A stretch of 61,700 nt of DNA from Phoronis australis. Lineage: Eukaryota; Phoronida; Phoronidae. This document shows positions 48,300 through 59,534 of this stretch, in pieces. Numbering within the stretch: position 1 is the first letter of the stretch; the number at the start of each line of letters is the position of its first letter. Position numbers and translations under genes: made by a program. The notes beneath the pieces were generated by a model. That model saw nothing but the letters and a program-made list of their open reading frames with translations. It was not told where the DNA came from and searched no databases. The stretch lies in the NCBI GenBank assembly GCA_002633005.1, contig NMRA01000011.1:2050361-2112060 (forward strand). Reading direction: 5' to 3'.

Positions 48300-50558
48300 C
48301 CCAAGAGTTGATAGAATCTGGAATATGATTTTTAACTTTATATCAGTTTCCCATTAACTGGGTCATGTGACCATGTCTTCAGTACAAAGTAACAATAGAA
48401 AAGGCAAATTCGTAGCCGTACGTTTGATATTAAATGTTCAAATGAGATAGAATCTCAAAAACGCTGTTACAATTCTCATAAGTTATATTTTTGATAACCA
48501 CTAATTTAAAAGTGCGAACATTTTAAAAACATTTTGTAACAGCGAAGTGTCTGTGTAGTAACTGAAAATTTGGTATGAATCGGATCAGCCATTTCGCAGA
48601 TAACTCGAAGCTTGCCAAATTTGGACATTTTTCTAGCCTTAACCGAAGATCTTCAAAAGGGGTCGGTTAGCCGGGCAGCGGGCGCTTAAATTGAAAGTCC
48701 ATCTAATGTGAAGACGGGGGTGGGCGGTTCCGTGAGCATGGGCGTTAACCCGCATACTTGGGGGGTATAGCGAGTACTAAAACGTTTGCGTAAAGTAGTT
48801 CACTTCCCTTACATCGCCGCGCAGTCGAGTGTCCTGTCTTATGCATAAGTGCGGCCTGCACATAACTGCGGTCAAGATGTCTCTTTATCAGTCAGTGATA
48901 GAGACATAGTGGTGAACAGATCATCATTGTGATCGACAGCATGATGACTTAGAGCACCACTTGTGCAGTTGTTCAACCTTTGAAATTTCAATAACAATAT
49001 GTTTTTGAGAATACACTCTAAGTTTTACATTGACGTAAACATCGTTAATGTTGTTTTAGCTGTGTCCAACGGCACGCGAGGAAACGGGAGTGTTGCGTCA
49101 TTCAATCGTAGAGTTGCGAGTTTTAGGCCATGTCCACTGTTATTTCAGTATTTCCTTATGCAATTTGCCAAAGTCTGCTTTTGAACTTAGAAACCGACGC
49201 ATTTATGGTAAGCCTACAGTTGTGAGGTTAAAATGACTAATAAGCCCAACTGGGCTGGGTACTTATCTTTCTATACCTATAACTGTTTGATTTAATTGTA
49301 CTTGTCACTGTAATAAATAAATACATACATATAAGGTCATTGTCAAAGTTGGGCAATTCAGGCGCCAATCGATTTTAGTGACCTTGACGCCAGTTTTAAG
49401 GTCACAGTGAATCGCGTTTTGACTTCGGCAGATGTTTGAACGATATCTCAAGAAAGGAGATTTCGATTTTGTTTAGCATTTTGCACAAATTTAAGGTTTA
49501 GGTGACGCAACTCCAGGGGCCTGGCGAATTTGGCGACCATGCTTCGGCTTTGATGGTCATACCAAGAAATTTATGAGTTCCAGAAAATATCGTTAGCGCG
49601 ATACCTGAAGGAGGAATCTTTCAGTACATTTTGTTCTTATCTTGTCTCTGTGTTGTAGGTGAGGCCTTTGCAGGCGACCTTGTTCTCGTTTCCAACTAAA
49701 GCGAGAAATGTTGAGACATTACATCGTGATCTGTCTGGTTTGAAAACAGAACGAGTGATCATTTTCGGGTGGAAATAAAGTGATGCAAAAACATTCACTG
49801 ATGTGCCGCCTTGTAAGCGGCCAATGCACGCCTGCCTGGGATGTCAATGGATTTATGATCTTTTGAAGTACATTGTACATGAATCCGATATATGCACAGA
49901 AAATCGGCTGCCCAGATGCCACGGCATATTCGGGATTGCTACAAACTATTTTTTCTTCCTAAGAATTCTATACTCATTTTTGGAATGCTGATGTTATCTG
50001 TAAAGTTGCAAGATCGGTTACGTTTTCACGAAATTCACCACAGGGTCACCTTTTGTAAATCAATAGAAAATACATTTTAATTTAATTGAAGCTTTTGCCA
50101 GTACCGAAGAGGGTGCGACCGTGCGAACTGCTCGCAGACAGACAATATTATATACAAGGAGTACTCAGAATACGCGGACAGATAGGGTACTGCAGGCAGT
50201 AAGCCAGTTCACTGTTATCGGCAAGTGAGCACGTTTGATCCTATTGTCACATTTCCGACAGTCCATCAGTATCTATCGTAGCTAAACAACGGTTTCCATA
50301 CGATGACCAAATTTTGTTTGATTTCAATATTCAAAATAAAATCTCAAAAACCCTGTCACAGTTTTCAAATTGTAGCTTCGTTTTTGTTTTACCCAACTTT
50401 TAATTTCATAAAACACAAAAGTCCTAATTTTTTATAGCTTCTCGTCATGGTGTAAAAGTGGAACGCGCTTTTAATTGGAGCACAGTACACAAAGCGTAAC
50501 ATCAGACAGTTTTAAATAAATATGATCAACCACGATGTTAGCCAAATTTGGCCATTCT
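48300..50558. other. Intergenic, mostly featureless
   Basis: 48660-48860 is locally CpG-rich and might be a promoter, but no gene start follows. A hairpin lies at 48877-48907 (ATGTCTC..TTATCA facing TGATAGAGACAT). 49325-49700 is the second copy of the AAGGTCACAGTG repeat. Nothing else was recognised. Confidence 0.45.
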
Positions 50559-51825
50559 TATGCGCCCTCATGTTTATATGTGGGTGCATATTACCTTCGT
50601 CTCTGTCTCGGCGTCCGCAGTGTATCTCCTACCCCTTGAAGGAGGGGGGCAGCCTGTGTTCCTCTGAAGCTCAGACGACGGTTGACGACGAATTTCGGAC
50701 GGATCCGACTACCGGTGTGCCCCCTAGTGGCAATTTTTTTTTTTTTTACGTTTACCTCTGTATCTTCAAAGGTCCTCAGTGGATTTTCATGAAATATGGA
50801 AGATCATGTAGTGCGATGATGCTATCGTCCCGGCGTTTAAGTTCAGCCGGATTTGAAGTATTTTGCTCCATCTAGTGGCCATTTTTACTGTTTTCTGGTC
50901 TGTTTTTGGCGTCTATCAACCAAGTCACTCTAAGGAGGATTGTGAAAATTGGTATATATGCTCTTAGTGTGAAGATGACTGTTGATAATAATTTTCCGAC
51001 GACTGTGGCGCCTCCAGTAGTAGCAATTATGTTTTTGCGCCCGTAGCTGTATCTCCTAAACCCACGGCAGGTTCTTTTTTATGAAATTTAGCAAGTTTAT
51101 TAATGTGAAGTTGACAACGAACGACAACTTTCAGGCGGATCCGACGAACACCGTGGCAATTTCGTTTTTTCGTTTTCCTGTGTTCCTCTGAATTTCCTTG
51201 GCGGATTTTTATAATAGCTTTAAATTAAAGAAACGATGATATGTTCCCGTTTTGGATGAATTTGACGTTTTTATGCCAGCTAGTGGCCATTTTTATGACA
51301 CAATAAACCCCCCTAGAACNCGCCACCTAGTGGCCATTTTTACTGTTTTCTGGTCTGTTTTTGGCGTCTATCAACCAAGTCACTCTAAGGATGATTGTGA
51401 AAATTGGTATATATATGCTCTTAGTGTGAAGAGGACTGTTGATAATAATTTTCCGACGACAGTGGCTCCTCCAGTAGTAGCAATTATGTTTTTGCGCCCG
51501 TAGCTGTATCTCCTGAACCCACGGCAGGTTCTTTTTTATGAAATTTAGCAAGTTTATTAATGTGAAGTTGACAACGAACGACAACTTTCAGGCGGATCCG
51601 ACGAACACCGTGGCAATTTCGTTTTTTCGTTTTCCTGTGTTCCTCTGAATTTCCTTGGCGGATTTTTATAATAGCTTTAAATTAAAGAAACGATGATATG
51701 TTCCCGTTTTGGATGAATTTGACGTTTTTATGCCAGCTAGTGGCCATTTTTATGACACAATAAACCCCCCTAGAACCACACCATTTGCGCTGGACGCATT
51801 TCAACGCTTCACGTTGCTCGTCCAT
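50559..51825 (+). mobile_element. CTAGTGG-family element E with internal duplication
   Basis: Head tatgcgccctcatgtttata, boxes at about 50726 and 50872, tail caacgcttcacgttgctcg. The segment 50872-51319 is repeated almost perfectly at 51327-51776, with a single N (51320) at the joint. Confidence 0.82.
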
Positions 51826-52351
51826 CTAGAGTTTAAAGAATCTTGGATGCCTGATATTTTGTAGCCAGAAAGCAAGTCAGTTGCCTAACGGCAATCTCGA
51901 TCCGGTGTTACCCGACCGTCAAGTTCATTAGCACACAGCACGGTATATTTAGCGTTAATAAGAGAGGCTCCCACCTTAAAGGAGAGCCAAAAAGCCACAG
52001 ACTAACTACTTGCCATTAGGTACACCCATGAAAAACGGGTAATTTTTCTTTTATGTTCATTTTCAGTGACGGATCATGATCTCATAGTATGGGCGGTGCA
52101 CCGCAAATAGTTGGGGTTGGGTGGCTATAGCCCCCCAACTTTTTTCAGTGCTGCGCCGCCCATGTAATGTCGCGTGAAAGTATGAGTTTTTTATGTGACG
52201 AGGGTAGTAGTTCAGTACATCAATTCACGATTGAAGTCCGGGTTTGCTAGGTACGGGCATGCCACCCCCCTTTACACGCTAAAAATCGGGCTTGTTCAGT
52301 AGTCCTATCCTGTCCACTTCAGGCTCTACGCAGTGGTCAATTTGAAACTAG

Positions 52352-52496
52352 AGTTCAGTAACGCTAGGACTTCGCTAAAATCTAGCCAAAATCACGCCCC
52401 GTGACGTGTTCTCATTTAAACAACTTAAGACAATATCTCACGTACTCTCGCGAAGTCTTGCTAATATATAGCGAGGTCTTGGCGTTACTGAACTAT
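52352..52496. mobile_element. Short MITE with ~35-base inverted ends
   Basis: Left agttcagtaacgctaggact, right tcttggcgttactgaact. The reverse complements agree at most positions over about 35 bases of a 145-base element. A half copy lies at 24399-24470. Confidence 0.78.
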
Positions 52497-52555
52497 ACCT
52501 AGTAGACTGGTTTGTACATGATGGACATGTATGCTTCCCGGCCGGCGTCTGGTGC

Positions 52556-52800
52556 ACACAATCCATGGGCGCACCCAGGGGGGAGGGGGCTCCAACGAGC
52601 CCCCACCTCCCCCAATTTGTCGAATTGGGCAAAAAGATCCGCCTCAGTGAAACAAATAGTCCAAGTAAACGAGACGAAAGTCCACAAAATCCCAGACACC
52701 CCCGGGAAGTCCGGCGGCGCGGATGCACGGTTCGTGGGCGGGCCTGAACCTAGTCGCCTCGTTAGTTTTAGTCCTCGTTGATTACATTCAGTAGGCCTAA
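52556..52800 (-). repeat. Dispersed GGGCGCACCCAG-ended repeat
   Basis: catgggcgcacccaggggg, then ggcaaaaagatccgcctcag. The reverse complement of the latter (ctgaggcggatctttttgcc) recurs at 61015-61035 as ctgaggcagatctttttgcc, so the two are copies in opposite orientation. Confidence 0.6.
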
Positions 52801-53154
52801 AAGGTCCGCATATCGAAAGATTCGAGCGACCACCCCCGTATTTTAGGCTGGGTGCGCGCATGCAATCGCCAAAAATACTGTCGTTCCTGACTGCATTGAC
52901 CACAATTCCATTCGTGCACGTGAATTGACTAACCCGATAGGTGTCGCTACATTTGCATTTACAAATTGGCTGTAGAGAATTCACAAATCACCAATCCTTT
53001 GTTATTTTGTTATTATTCTGTACACAATGAAATGTTTTAAATATCCTGTACGCAGCATAATACGAAGAGTGATAAGCTTTCAGTCTGGGAGGAGCTTGCA
53101 CCAGTGCTGCTCATTTATTTACATGTACTACGAATTAAATAGCTGCGCAGTATA

Positions 53155-53903
53155 TAGGCGGATTTAGGGACGGAGGAAGCCCCCCTCTCCTTGGGGCCGC
53201 AAAAATAAATGAGCAACAGCCTGAGGAAATACTGTGCTTATTAGTAAATCACGGTAGTTAACATTTTGCCGCTGACACATTATTTGACAATGTGGACTTT
53301 TAGTCTGTTTGTGGATTTGGGGGTCTCAATCCCGATTTAAGTGTCCGACTCAATCGGCGCAATCGTAACGATAATGGCTAATAATGCCGCTCCCATTTCC
53401 GTCGTCTGCTCCACTGTGCAATGACGAAAGTTACTTCATTTTTTTGAGTGACAATGAAGAAACGGAAGCTATTGGTAAGATGTAATTTTTTATCGAAGAG
53501 TTAGTGAATCACTCAGAAACTCATAATTCTCTATTTGTCAAACATTAAAATGAGGACTATTGTGGTTAATCCCAACACGAAAAATGGATTTGGTCTTTTG
53601 GGCAACTAAGATTGTTGTAAACACAACAACTTTAAGTTCTACTACGAACTGGTTCCATAAAATATGAAATAAACGTTACGGAAAGAAGCAGGTTCGCGCG
53701 TGAACGTTGTGGACCACAAATAATTATGTCTCGTAGCAAAGTTTAGTTAGAAGCGTTTTTAATGCAAGAGCACGCGCATTCTCGTACATTAGACATCAGG
53801 GAAAATGCTCGTTTTCAGAGGCAAAAACAAATTTTCTTCTTGGGGGAACCTTCCTCCCAACCTCCCCCAATGTTGTCCCCCATATGATATCCTAGATCCG
53901 CAA
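53155..53903. mobile_element. GGCGGAT-ended element, copy 1
   Basis: Starts taggcggatttagggacgga and ends gatatcctagatccgcaact. The internal blocks gtgaatcactcagaaactca, cacgaaaaatggatttggtc and ggttcgcgcgtgaacg match 57779-58410 in the same order. No ORF. Confidence 0.75.
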
Positions 53904-55598
53904 CTCTTCGGGGAGTGAGATAATACACGTGCTGCAGTTACTTCACCATACATTAGTGAATGTAAAACACGTCAGTGATGAGGGACCAATCTGTACATTT
54001 TTGGGAGGTCCAGACTTCGGTGCATACTCGACCTCGTTTGTATGATCAATCAGTAGCCTAGCGTAGTCTCGACTAGTCAATGAAGGGAGGTTATTCGCTA
54101 GTCGTCTGATGATTTGCTCGGCAAGTTAAAGGAATCCCGTGGAAAAATTACAAGCTATGAGATTTTGCGCATGACCAGCCGTGTTTGAATTTCGTTGATA
54201 ATATTTCATCAACCTACGGCAAAATTCACCGAAACATCAATTCCTTTTTAAAGAATTACTTCAAAATGGACTTTCAGTTTGATCTGCTCAAGTTAGCCCC
54301 ACCTCATACGCACCTGATTGTCTTCGGCAGACTATTTTTTGTCGGCGACTGAAAATTGAAAATATGAGGTGACCCGGAAGTAGGCATTTTGTCGACCAAA
54401 ACAAGACGCGATGTAAAATTTGACGACAGGCAAATATGATTTCGATAGTCCCGAAAACCAAAAATAACTTTGAACGCGTGCTCTTAGAGTGAAGTTTTCC
54501 TCTGAGTCCGCTAGTTAAAAGTCACGGACTAGTACGGAAGACGTTTCACATACCCAACAATTTACGTGAACGTTAATAGCTGGAAAGTCGATTAAACAAG
54601 CACCATTTAGTAATTACTAGACAGACTGTCGGCATTACATCGATCAATAGTGCTATGTCTTGCAACGAGTGTATCATAAGAATGTTTGCTCTTTACTGCG
54701 AGTCAAGCAGAGTTAATCAGTCATTGATGGCTACTGAGACTTTCTACAAGGTCAAGGTAAATGCTCCTTCATCTGTGATCTTAATAAGTAGTTTGCATTT
54801 TAACAAATCCTTATAAAATGTTAACTGAAACTTTTACTAATTGTGAATGTTAAAATCGATCGAGGTCAGAATGTGTCAGTACCGCGCTTCATGATGTTGA
54901 CATTCTAAGGGTGCTATATTGGCTGATCAAGACGTTTGTGACGAAGCATGTGACTAATTCATTAACATGGCACTGTGTCCTAATCACATTTATTCAGGCT
55001 TTAAAGCAAAAACTTTTTTAAACGGGATAATCTTCACTGCTTAAAAACACACAGCAATAAACAAACCAAGCATGCTTTGCAATGACTTCTATAACGGAAT
55101 CAAAAGAAATGCCGCTATTTTCTGTTCGTTGTCCAAAACTTGTCAGCCTTTGGCAAAACTTACTTTTTCTCAGTATCCTGCAGAGATTTTTCGCTAGAGG
55201 TCCTACCAACGGTATTAGTAATTTCTTCGATGGTCCAGGACGGTCAAGCACTTTAAAAAATAACATCATTAAAACAATTTACCGTGTTTAGTCTGTGACG
55301 AATTAGCAAATGACTGAAATTTTACTTTCTCATAACAACGAATGTGGGCGTAATTATTAGTTGTAACTTAATTAAGGAAAGTGGAATGAATGTTCATGTC
55401 ACGAATTCCGTTAGAGTATAACTTTCATGACTCCGAAAGATAACTTTACATTAGTTTTATTCAACAAATACTAGAATAATTTATGTGATCAAGATATTCA
55501 GAAATGTCGTTCAGGAGTTACAGTGCGTTTCATCTTTTCCTAGTCTTCACAGTAATCGATCCATTTCTGTAATATAGCATATGGCTTGTATCTTCCAG

Positions 55599-55806
55599 AT
55601 AGAAACAACAACATCGTTATTTATCGACTAAACCAACAATTACTGGTGTTTAGCACAGATAAAGAAAGCGTTGGCCTAGCGATGGTGAGGGAGCTTTTCG
55701 AATTACTGCCACGATCTGCTACTTCAATAGAATATCATCTACGATTTTTGTTTGAAAGCAAGCGAAACGGGGAAAATAGTGTCTTTGTAACGACGAAACT
55801 GCCGCA
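55599..55806 (+). CDS. Candidate internal exon, unrecognised product
   Basis: Acceptor cttgtatcttccag and donor gtaagc bracket an open frame read from phase 1: RNNNIVIYRLNQQLLVFSTD, then LAMVRELFELLPRSATSIEY and a further 27 residues. Without the donor it stops at TAA 55808-55810. The peptide looks protein-like (alternating hydrophobic helix and strand), with LFELLP..A...EYHLRFL faintly like a RhoGAP helix, but I would not name it. It has no ATG of its own in this frame and no partner exon I can identify, so it may be an isolated or pseudogenic exon. Confidence 0.3.
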
Positions 55807-56294
55807 GTAAGCACGATGGGCAAATACGTTCAGACAACTGTATGGTGCGCTCGGCAGTCGCATCTATTATTTCTCAGACGCGTCTTTTGAGAGTTACGCA
55901 TTCTCGCTTGTCATAAGCTTGTTTTATTTACACAGTATTTTTGTAGAGGTTATAATTGCAGTTTTAGACTCGCCCTTGAGATTCAATGGAAGCAAAATCT
56001 GTATCAGTTGGATCGTACTGCACAAGTACAATTACATGGACGAATAATCTGAATACAACGCAGGTAGGCCTACGACGAAGACTAACACAGGTTAATTGCA
56101 TTCAGCGAAGTGTTGTGTTTAAATGTCTCTCTACCATCACGTGTGCGTGAGATTCTTCATTATGGCCAGATTATGAGGCAGGAAAGGAACAGCTTCTTAA
56201 TCAGCCGTCGGACTACTGCACGTGAATATTACCCCGAGATCAAACCCCTCTATCGCGACAGTATCAACTGAGAAAGTTGATTTCAGGCGAAGTT

Positions 56295-57602
56295 ATGTTC
56301 GCAGCCAGAATGAGGCTGTATTTCAATCACCCTAAAAACGTGCTCAAATGCATAGTTGTTGTGTGTTTGATGGGATTATCAATGCACAACTACTCCTTAC
56401 TATCGCCTTATCACATTTCTGACGAGAAAATTAGTCACCTGATGCAACATTCTTCTTCAAAGGGGATTCGTATGATTAGGAAGCAGAATGATATGGAAAA
56501 CGGCAACTCAAAGTTAAGGGGCGACAGGTGGGTGTACTTGGAACCGCCCTTACATCCCCCGCCTCTGCGCAATACTGAAAAATACACAACGCAGAAACAA
56601 TTTCACTGGACTGGAGTCGCTGGAATCGGGTTGCCTACTGCAACAAGCAGTTTGTCAAACGCTTCACTTGTTTGGATGGAACCCCAGAAAGAGGTGGTCA
56701 CACGCCACGAGTTCCGTTACATTCTTAATGAACCAACTTTATGTCAAGTAAAAAATGAGGCCCAGGTTTCCCTTGCGATTGTTGTGTTCTCTCGCCATGA
56801 AAACTATGAACGTCGTCACGCCATTCGCAGAACATGGGGACGGTGGAAGAGGAATGAAAACCTGCAACAAATAACCAAAAGCACAAGTAGATTCGAAATC
56901 CACAGTAGCAACCCAAGTGACGTTCCGTTGGTGTTTCTGTTGGGAAGAAATAAAGAGGCATTTTGGAATAGATTTTTAGAACAAGAAAGTAAGTCATATC
57001 GCGACATTGTTCAAGCTGACTTTAATGAATCGTATGAGAATCTCAAGTACAAAGGTTTCCTGGGCCTCCAATGGATGATACGACACTGTCCTGGCGTGCA
57101 TTACTACTTAAAAACTGACGACGATGTCATTCTCAACGTTCCGTATCTGCTAAAAATTATTTCGGAATATGGGAAAGCAAATAATACTATATTCGGTGCT
57201 TTAAACTCAAAATCCCTTGTTCAAAGACATGGTATATGGAAAGTGCCCAAATCCTTGTACCCCGGAAAAATCTACCCAGATTACATTTCTGGTTCCGGAT
57301 ACGTAATATCTGCCGACGTTGTGCAAAAATTGTATAAAATGTCCTTCTACGTGCCGCTGTTTCCCATCGAAGACGTTCACATCACGGGAATATTAGCTGA
57401 AATGACTGGTGTCAAACCATTCCACAACAAAGGATTTGCATACTGGTCGACAGAGAAACCGTCCGCTTGTGACGTCATCAACAATCGCGTAATCACTGGG
57501 CACCACATGTATCCGGACGATTTATTGACTATATTCAAACACATTTTTTCAGTGTCATATCGAACGTTGTGCAAAAAGAAACCCGGTAAATGGGTTAACT
57601 AA
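56295..57602 (+). CDS. Beta-1,3-galactosyltransferase-like glycosyltransferase, GT31 family
   Basis: Single coding exon of 435 residues. The frame opens upstream at 56277 with TTG, but the first ATG is 56295; an acceptor-like gatttcag just before it (56279-56286) suggests a 5' UTR intron. Type II topology: short cytosolic end, one hydrophobic segment about 16-36 (VLKCIVVVCLMGLSM), long stem, lumenal catalytic domain from about 160. GT31 motifs: RRHAIRRTW 173-181, FLLG, the ES..Y.DI..ADF.ESY.NL run, KTDDD with the metal-binding acidic triad at 275-277, PDYISGSGYVIS near 328-339, and EDVHITG from 359. The expected reaction is transfer of Gal (or GlcNAc) from UDP-sugar in beta-1,3 linkage to glycan acceptors in the Golgi. 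B3GALT versus B3GNT specificity cannot be told by eye. Length is normal for the B3GALT2-like end of the family. Confidence 0.94.
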   Translation: MFAARMRLYFNHPKNVLKCIVVVCLMGLSMHNYSLLSPYHISDEKISHLMQHSSSKGIRMIRKQNDMENGNSKLRGDRWVYLEPPLHPPPLRNTEKYTTQKQFHWTGVAGIGLPTATSSLSNASLVWMEPQKEVVTRHEFRYILNEPTLCQVKNEAQVSLAIVVFSRHENYERRHAIRRTWGRWKRNENLQQITKSTSRFEIHSSNPSDVPLVFLLGRNKEAFWNRFLEQESKSYRDIVQADFNESYENLKYKGFLGLQWMIRHCPGVHYYLKTDDDVILNVPYLLKIISEYGKANNTIFGALNSKSLVQRHGIWKVPKSLYPGKIYPDYISGSGYVISADVVQKLYKMSFYVPLFPIEDVHITGILAEMTGVKPFHNKGFAYWSTEKPSACDVINNRVITGHHMYPDDLLTIFKHIFSVSYRTLCKKKPGKWVN

Positions 57603-57778
57603 CGATCGCCTACTGTGTATGGGCTCTTACGCTACTCCCAAAGAACAAAAGTAACATTTGAAATGTTCTTTATGTGTAACATTTTGTATGATGTCACGCC
57701 AAACTTTGCTCTGTAATAGCAAGGAGTGTACTCATCGTGCATGTTACTTACATGTATTTGAAAAAACTAATTGTTCCA

Positions 57779-58410
57779 TAGGCGGATTTAGGGGGGGAGT
57801 GACGATGAAACAAACAGAAGCTGCTGGTAAGATATGCATTTTAATCGAAGCCTTAGTGAATCACTCAGAAATTCATAATTCTCTCCTTGTCAAACCTTAA
57901 CTTAAGACGATTTCCAAAGCAATTCCGTCATTATTGCCAACACGAAAAACGGATTTGGTCTTTTGGGCAATTGAATACCGAACAATTTTTTTACGAACCG
58001 ATTGCACAAAATATTAAATATGTAATAAGCATTACATAAAGAAGTAGGTTTCGCGCGCAAACGCTGTGGACCATAAACAAGTAGGTCTCTTAGTACAAGA
58101 TTAGTAATTAAGTCGTGGTGGTGTAGTGGTAAAGCACGCGCGCAATAATTCCCGGGTCGTGAGTTCGAGTCTGTGGTACGTGCAGTTTTTCCTGTTTGAC
58201 ATGCTCTCCGTGCTTTTTTTTTTTTTGCTTACTTTTCTTGGATAATACTTCAGGAATCAAGGAAAGTGCTTGATTTTTAGAGGAAAAACAGAAAAATTTC
58301 CGACCTCCCCCCATTCGGTGTTATGCGCATTTACAATCGTGGTTGGGCGCAAATGCTTACAACCGGACAAAATGTTGCACTCCCCCTTGTGATATCCTAG
58401 ATCCGCCACT
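57779..58410. mobile_element. GGCGGAT-ended element, copy 2, with tRNA-like insert
   Basis: Starts taggcggatttagggggg and ends gatatcctagatccgccact, an inverted pair. It shares blocks with copy 1. Between blocks it carries a tRNA-like stretch (58112-58180) followed by a T tract (58217-58228). Confidence 0.75.
58112..58180 (+). tRNA. tRNA-like pol III promoter relic (SINE-type)
   Basis: Box A TGGTGTAGTGG at 58119-58129 and box B GAGTTCGAGTC at 58161-58171, spaced normally. Acceptor and T stems do not pair well, so it is not a functional tRNA. A T-run 40 bases downstream could act as a pol III terminator. Confidence 0.4.
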
Positions 58411-59028
58411 GTGTTCACAGAATTCGAAGGACATGGCACACAGTACAAATAAATGATATCTTACAACAATCCAAACAAAGTCAAGCTAGCTCAGAATACC
58501 TACCTAAGTAAGAGTTGTAAGCATGCATTGATGAATGACCAAACCGAGAACTGGGTTGTACATACGATATATGCAAGTGGAGCTGAGATATCCGGCATAT
58601 ATATTTTTGGCACTCAAAATAAACATCGGAGAGGAGTTCTTAAAATTGAAAACTTGGCACTATCAGCCTTTTTGAGCGTGGATTGCATTTGTCATAACAA
58701 AATTGATATAGGCCTACATTATATAGCCTTCAAGGAAATTGACAAGCTTCAAAATTACACATGCCTTTTTGACGTTCGTTCATTTGGTCATCTTTTGTAA
58801 ATTGTTGACAAATGACCCTCATGGCAATCACAAAATCTGTTGTGAAATAAATTGTTGCCCGGGAGTCAACATGGTTCAAGTGGGACAATGTATGTCATGG
58901 AATGATAAAGCGTAACTGAAAAAATGCCGATACTCTACCAGTAAGCCTCATTGAACACACGGCTTGACATTTCCAGTTTACTCGCCAGTCTGTTCATATC
59001 GCATTCGTCAGAGGTCAAATGTCATAAT

Positions 59029-59234
59029 GAGACAAGTAAACCAACTAAGTCAGCGAAGGAAATAAGTCCGAGATAATATTAACTTCGATGACGACAGCTT
59101 CAGCTATGGTTTAGTTCGATATTCGCAACGAGACAAGTAGGCTAAACCAACTAAGTCAGAGATGGAAACAAGTACGAGGTAATAACTTCGAGGACGACAG
59201 ATTCAACTAGGGTTTAGTTCGATGTTCGTTAACT
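59029..59234. repeat. Tandem duplication of a ~100-bp unit
   Basis: Copy one (59029-59129) and copy two (59130-59234) share gagacaagta, aaccaactaagtcag, ataacttcgaggacgacag and ggtttagttcgat with about 15% differences. Confidence 0.85.
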
Positions 59235-59534
59235 ACCGGTAACGAATCCTGTGAACGGCTCTACTTTCACTGCTTACATCCCTCTCGTAGCGGTGTTATA
59301 ATATCAATACGAAAGGGCATTTCTTCAGCATCTTGTCGTTCGAATTCGGGAGCATACACGAACCTTGGCAAAACATCGCTCGAAGAAGGGTCAAAATGCA
59401 GGACGAAATCAATTCTTGCTATCTTACCTTTTGAGATTGATTGTATTTACCCGATATAACAAACTTGGTAAGGACTTATCTAGGGTGAAAATGTGGGACA
59501 GCTGAAGTAGGCCTACTAGGCCTACTGCACAATT

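Larger units (their letters stand above)
51826..55598. other. Intergenic with several MITEs
   Basis: Holds a short TIR element (52352-52496), a repeat related in inverse orientation to 60965-61085 (about 52556-52800) and a GGCGGAT element (53155-53903). From 53904 to 55598 I see nothing supported; a 34-codon frame at 54655 ending at gtaaat is too weak to call. Confidence 0.5.
57603..59534. other. Downstream of the GT31 gene
   Basis: Holds the second GGCGGAT element (57779-58410). At 58453-58800 a 115-codon AT-rich frame has no recognisable features or splice context; I do not call it. 59029-59234 is a tandem duplication. Confidence 0.5.

Noticed and set aside
52499-52984. 161-codon minus-strand frame and overlapping frames
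   Set aside because: Covers a dispersed GC-richer repeat (also present near 61.0 kb in opposite orientation); several frames are open by composition.
54655-54756. 34-codon frame MSCNECIIRMF... ending at gtaaat
   Set aside because: No signal sequence, no family resemblance, and the only nearby exon candidate (55599) needs a different phase.
58453-58800. 115-codon frame downstream of the GT31 gene
   Set aside because: AT-rich, no recognisable motif, no splice or promoter context; chance open frame is the simpler reading.
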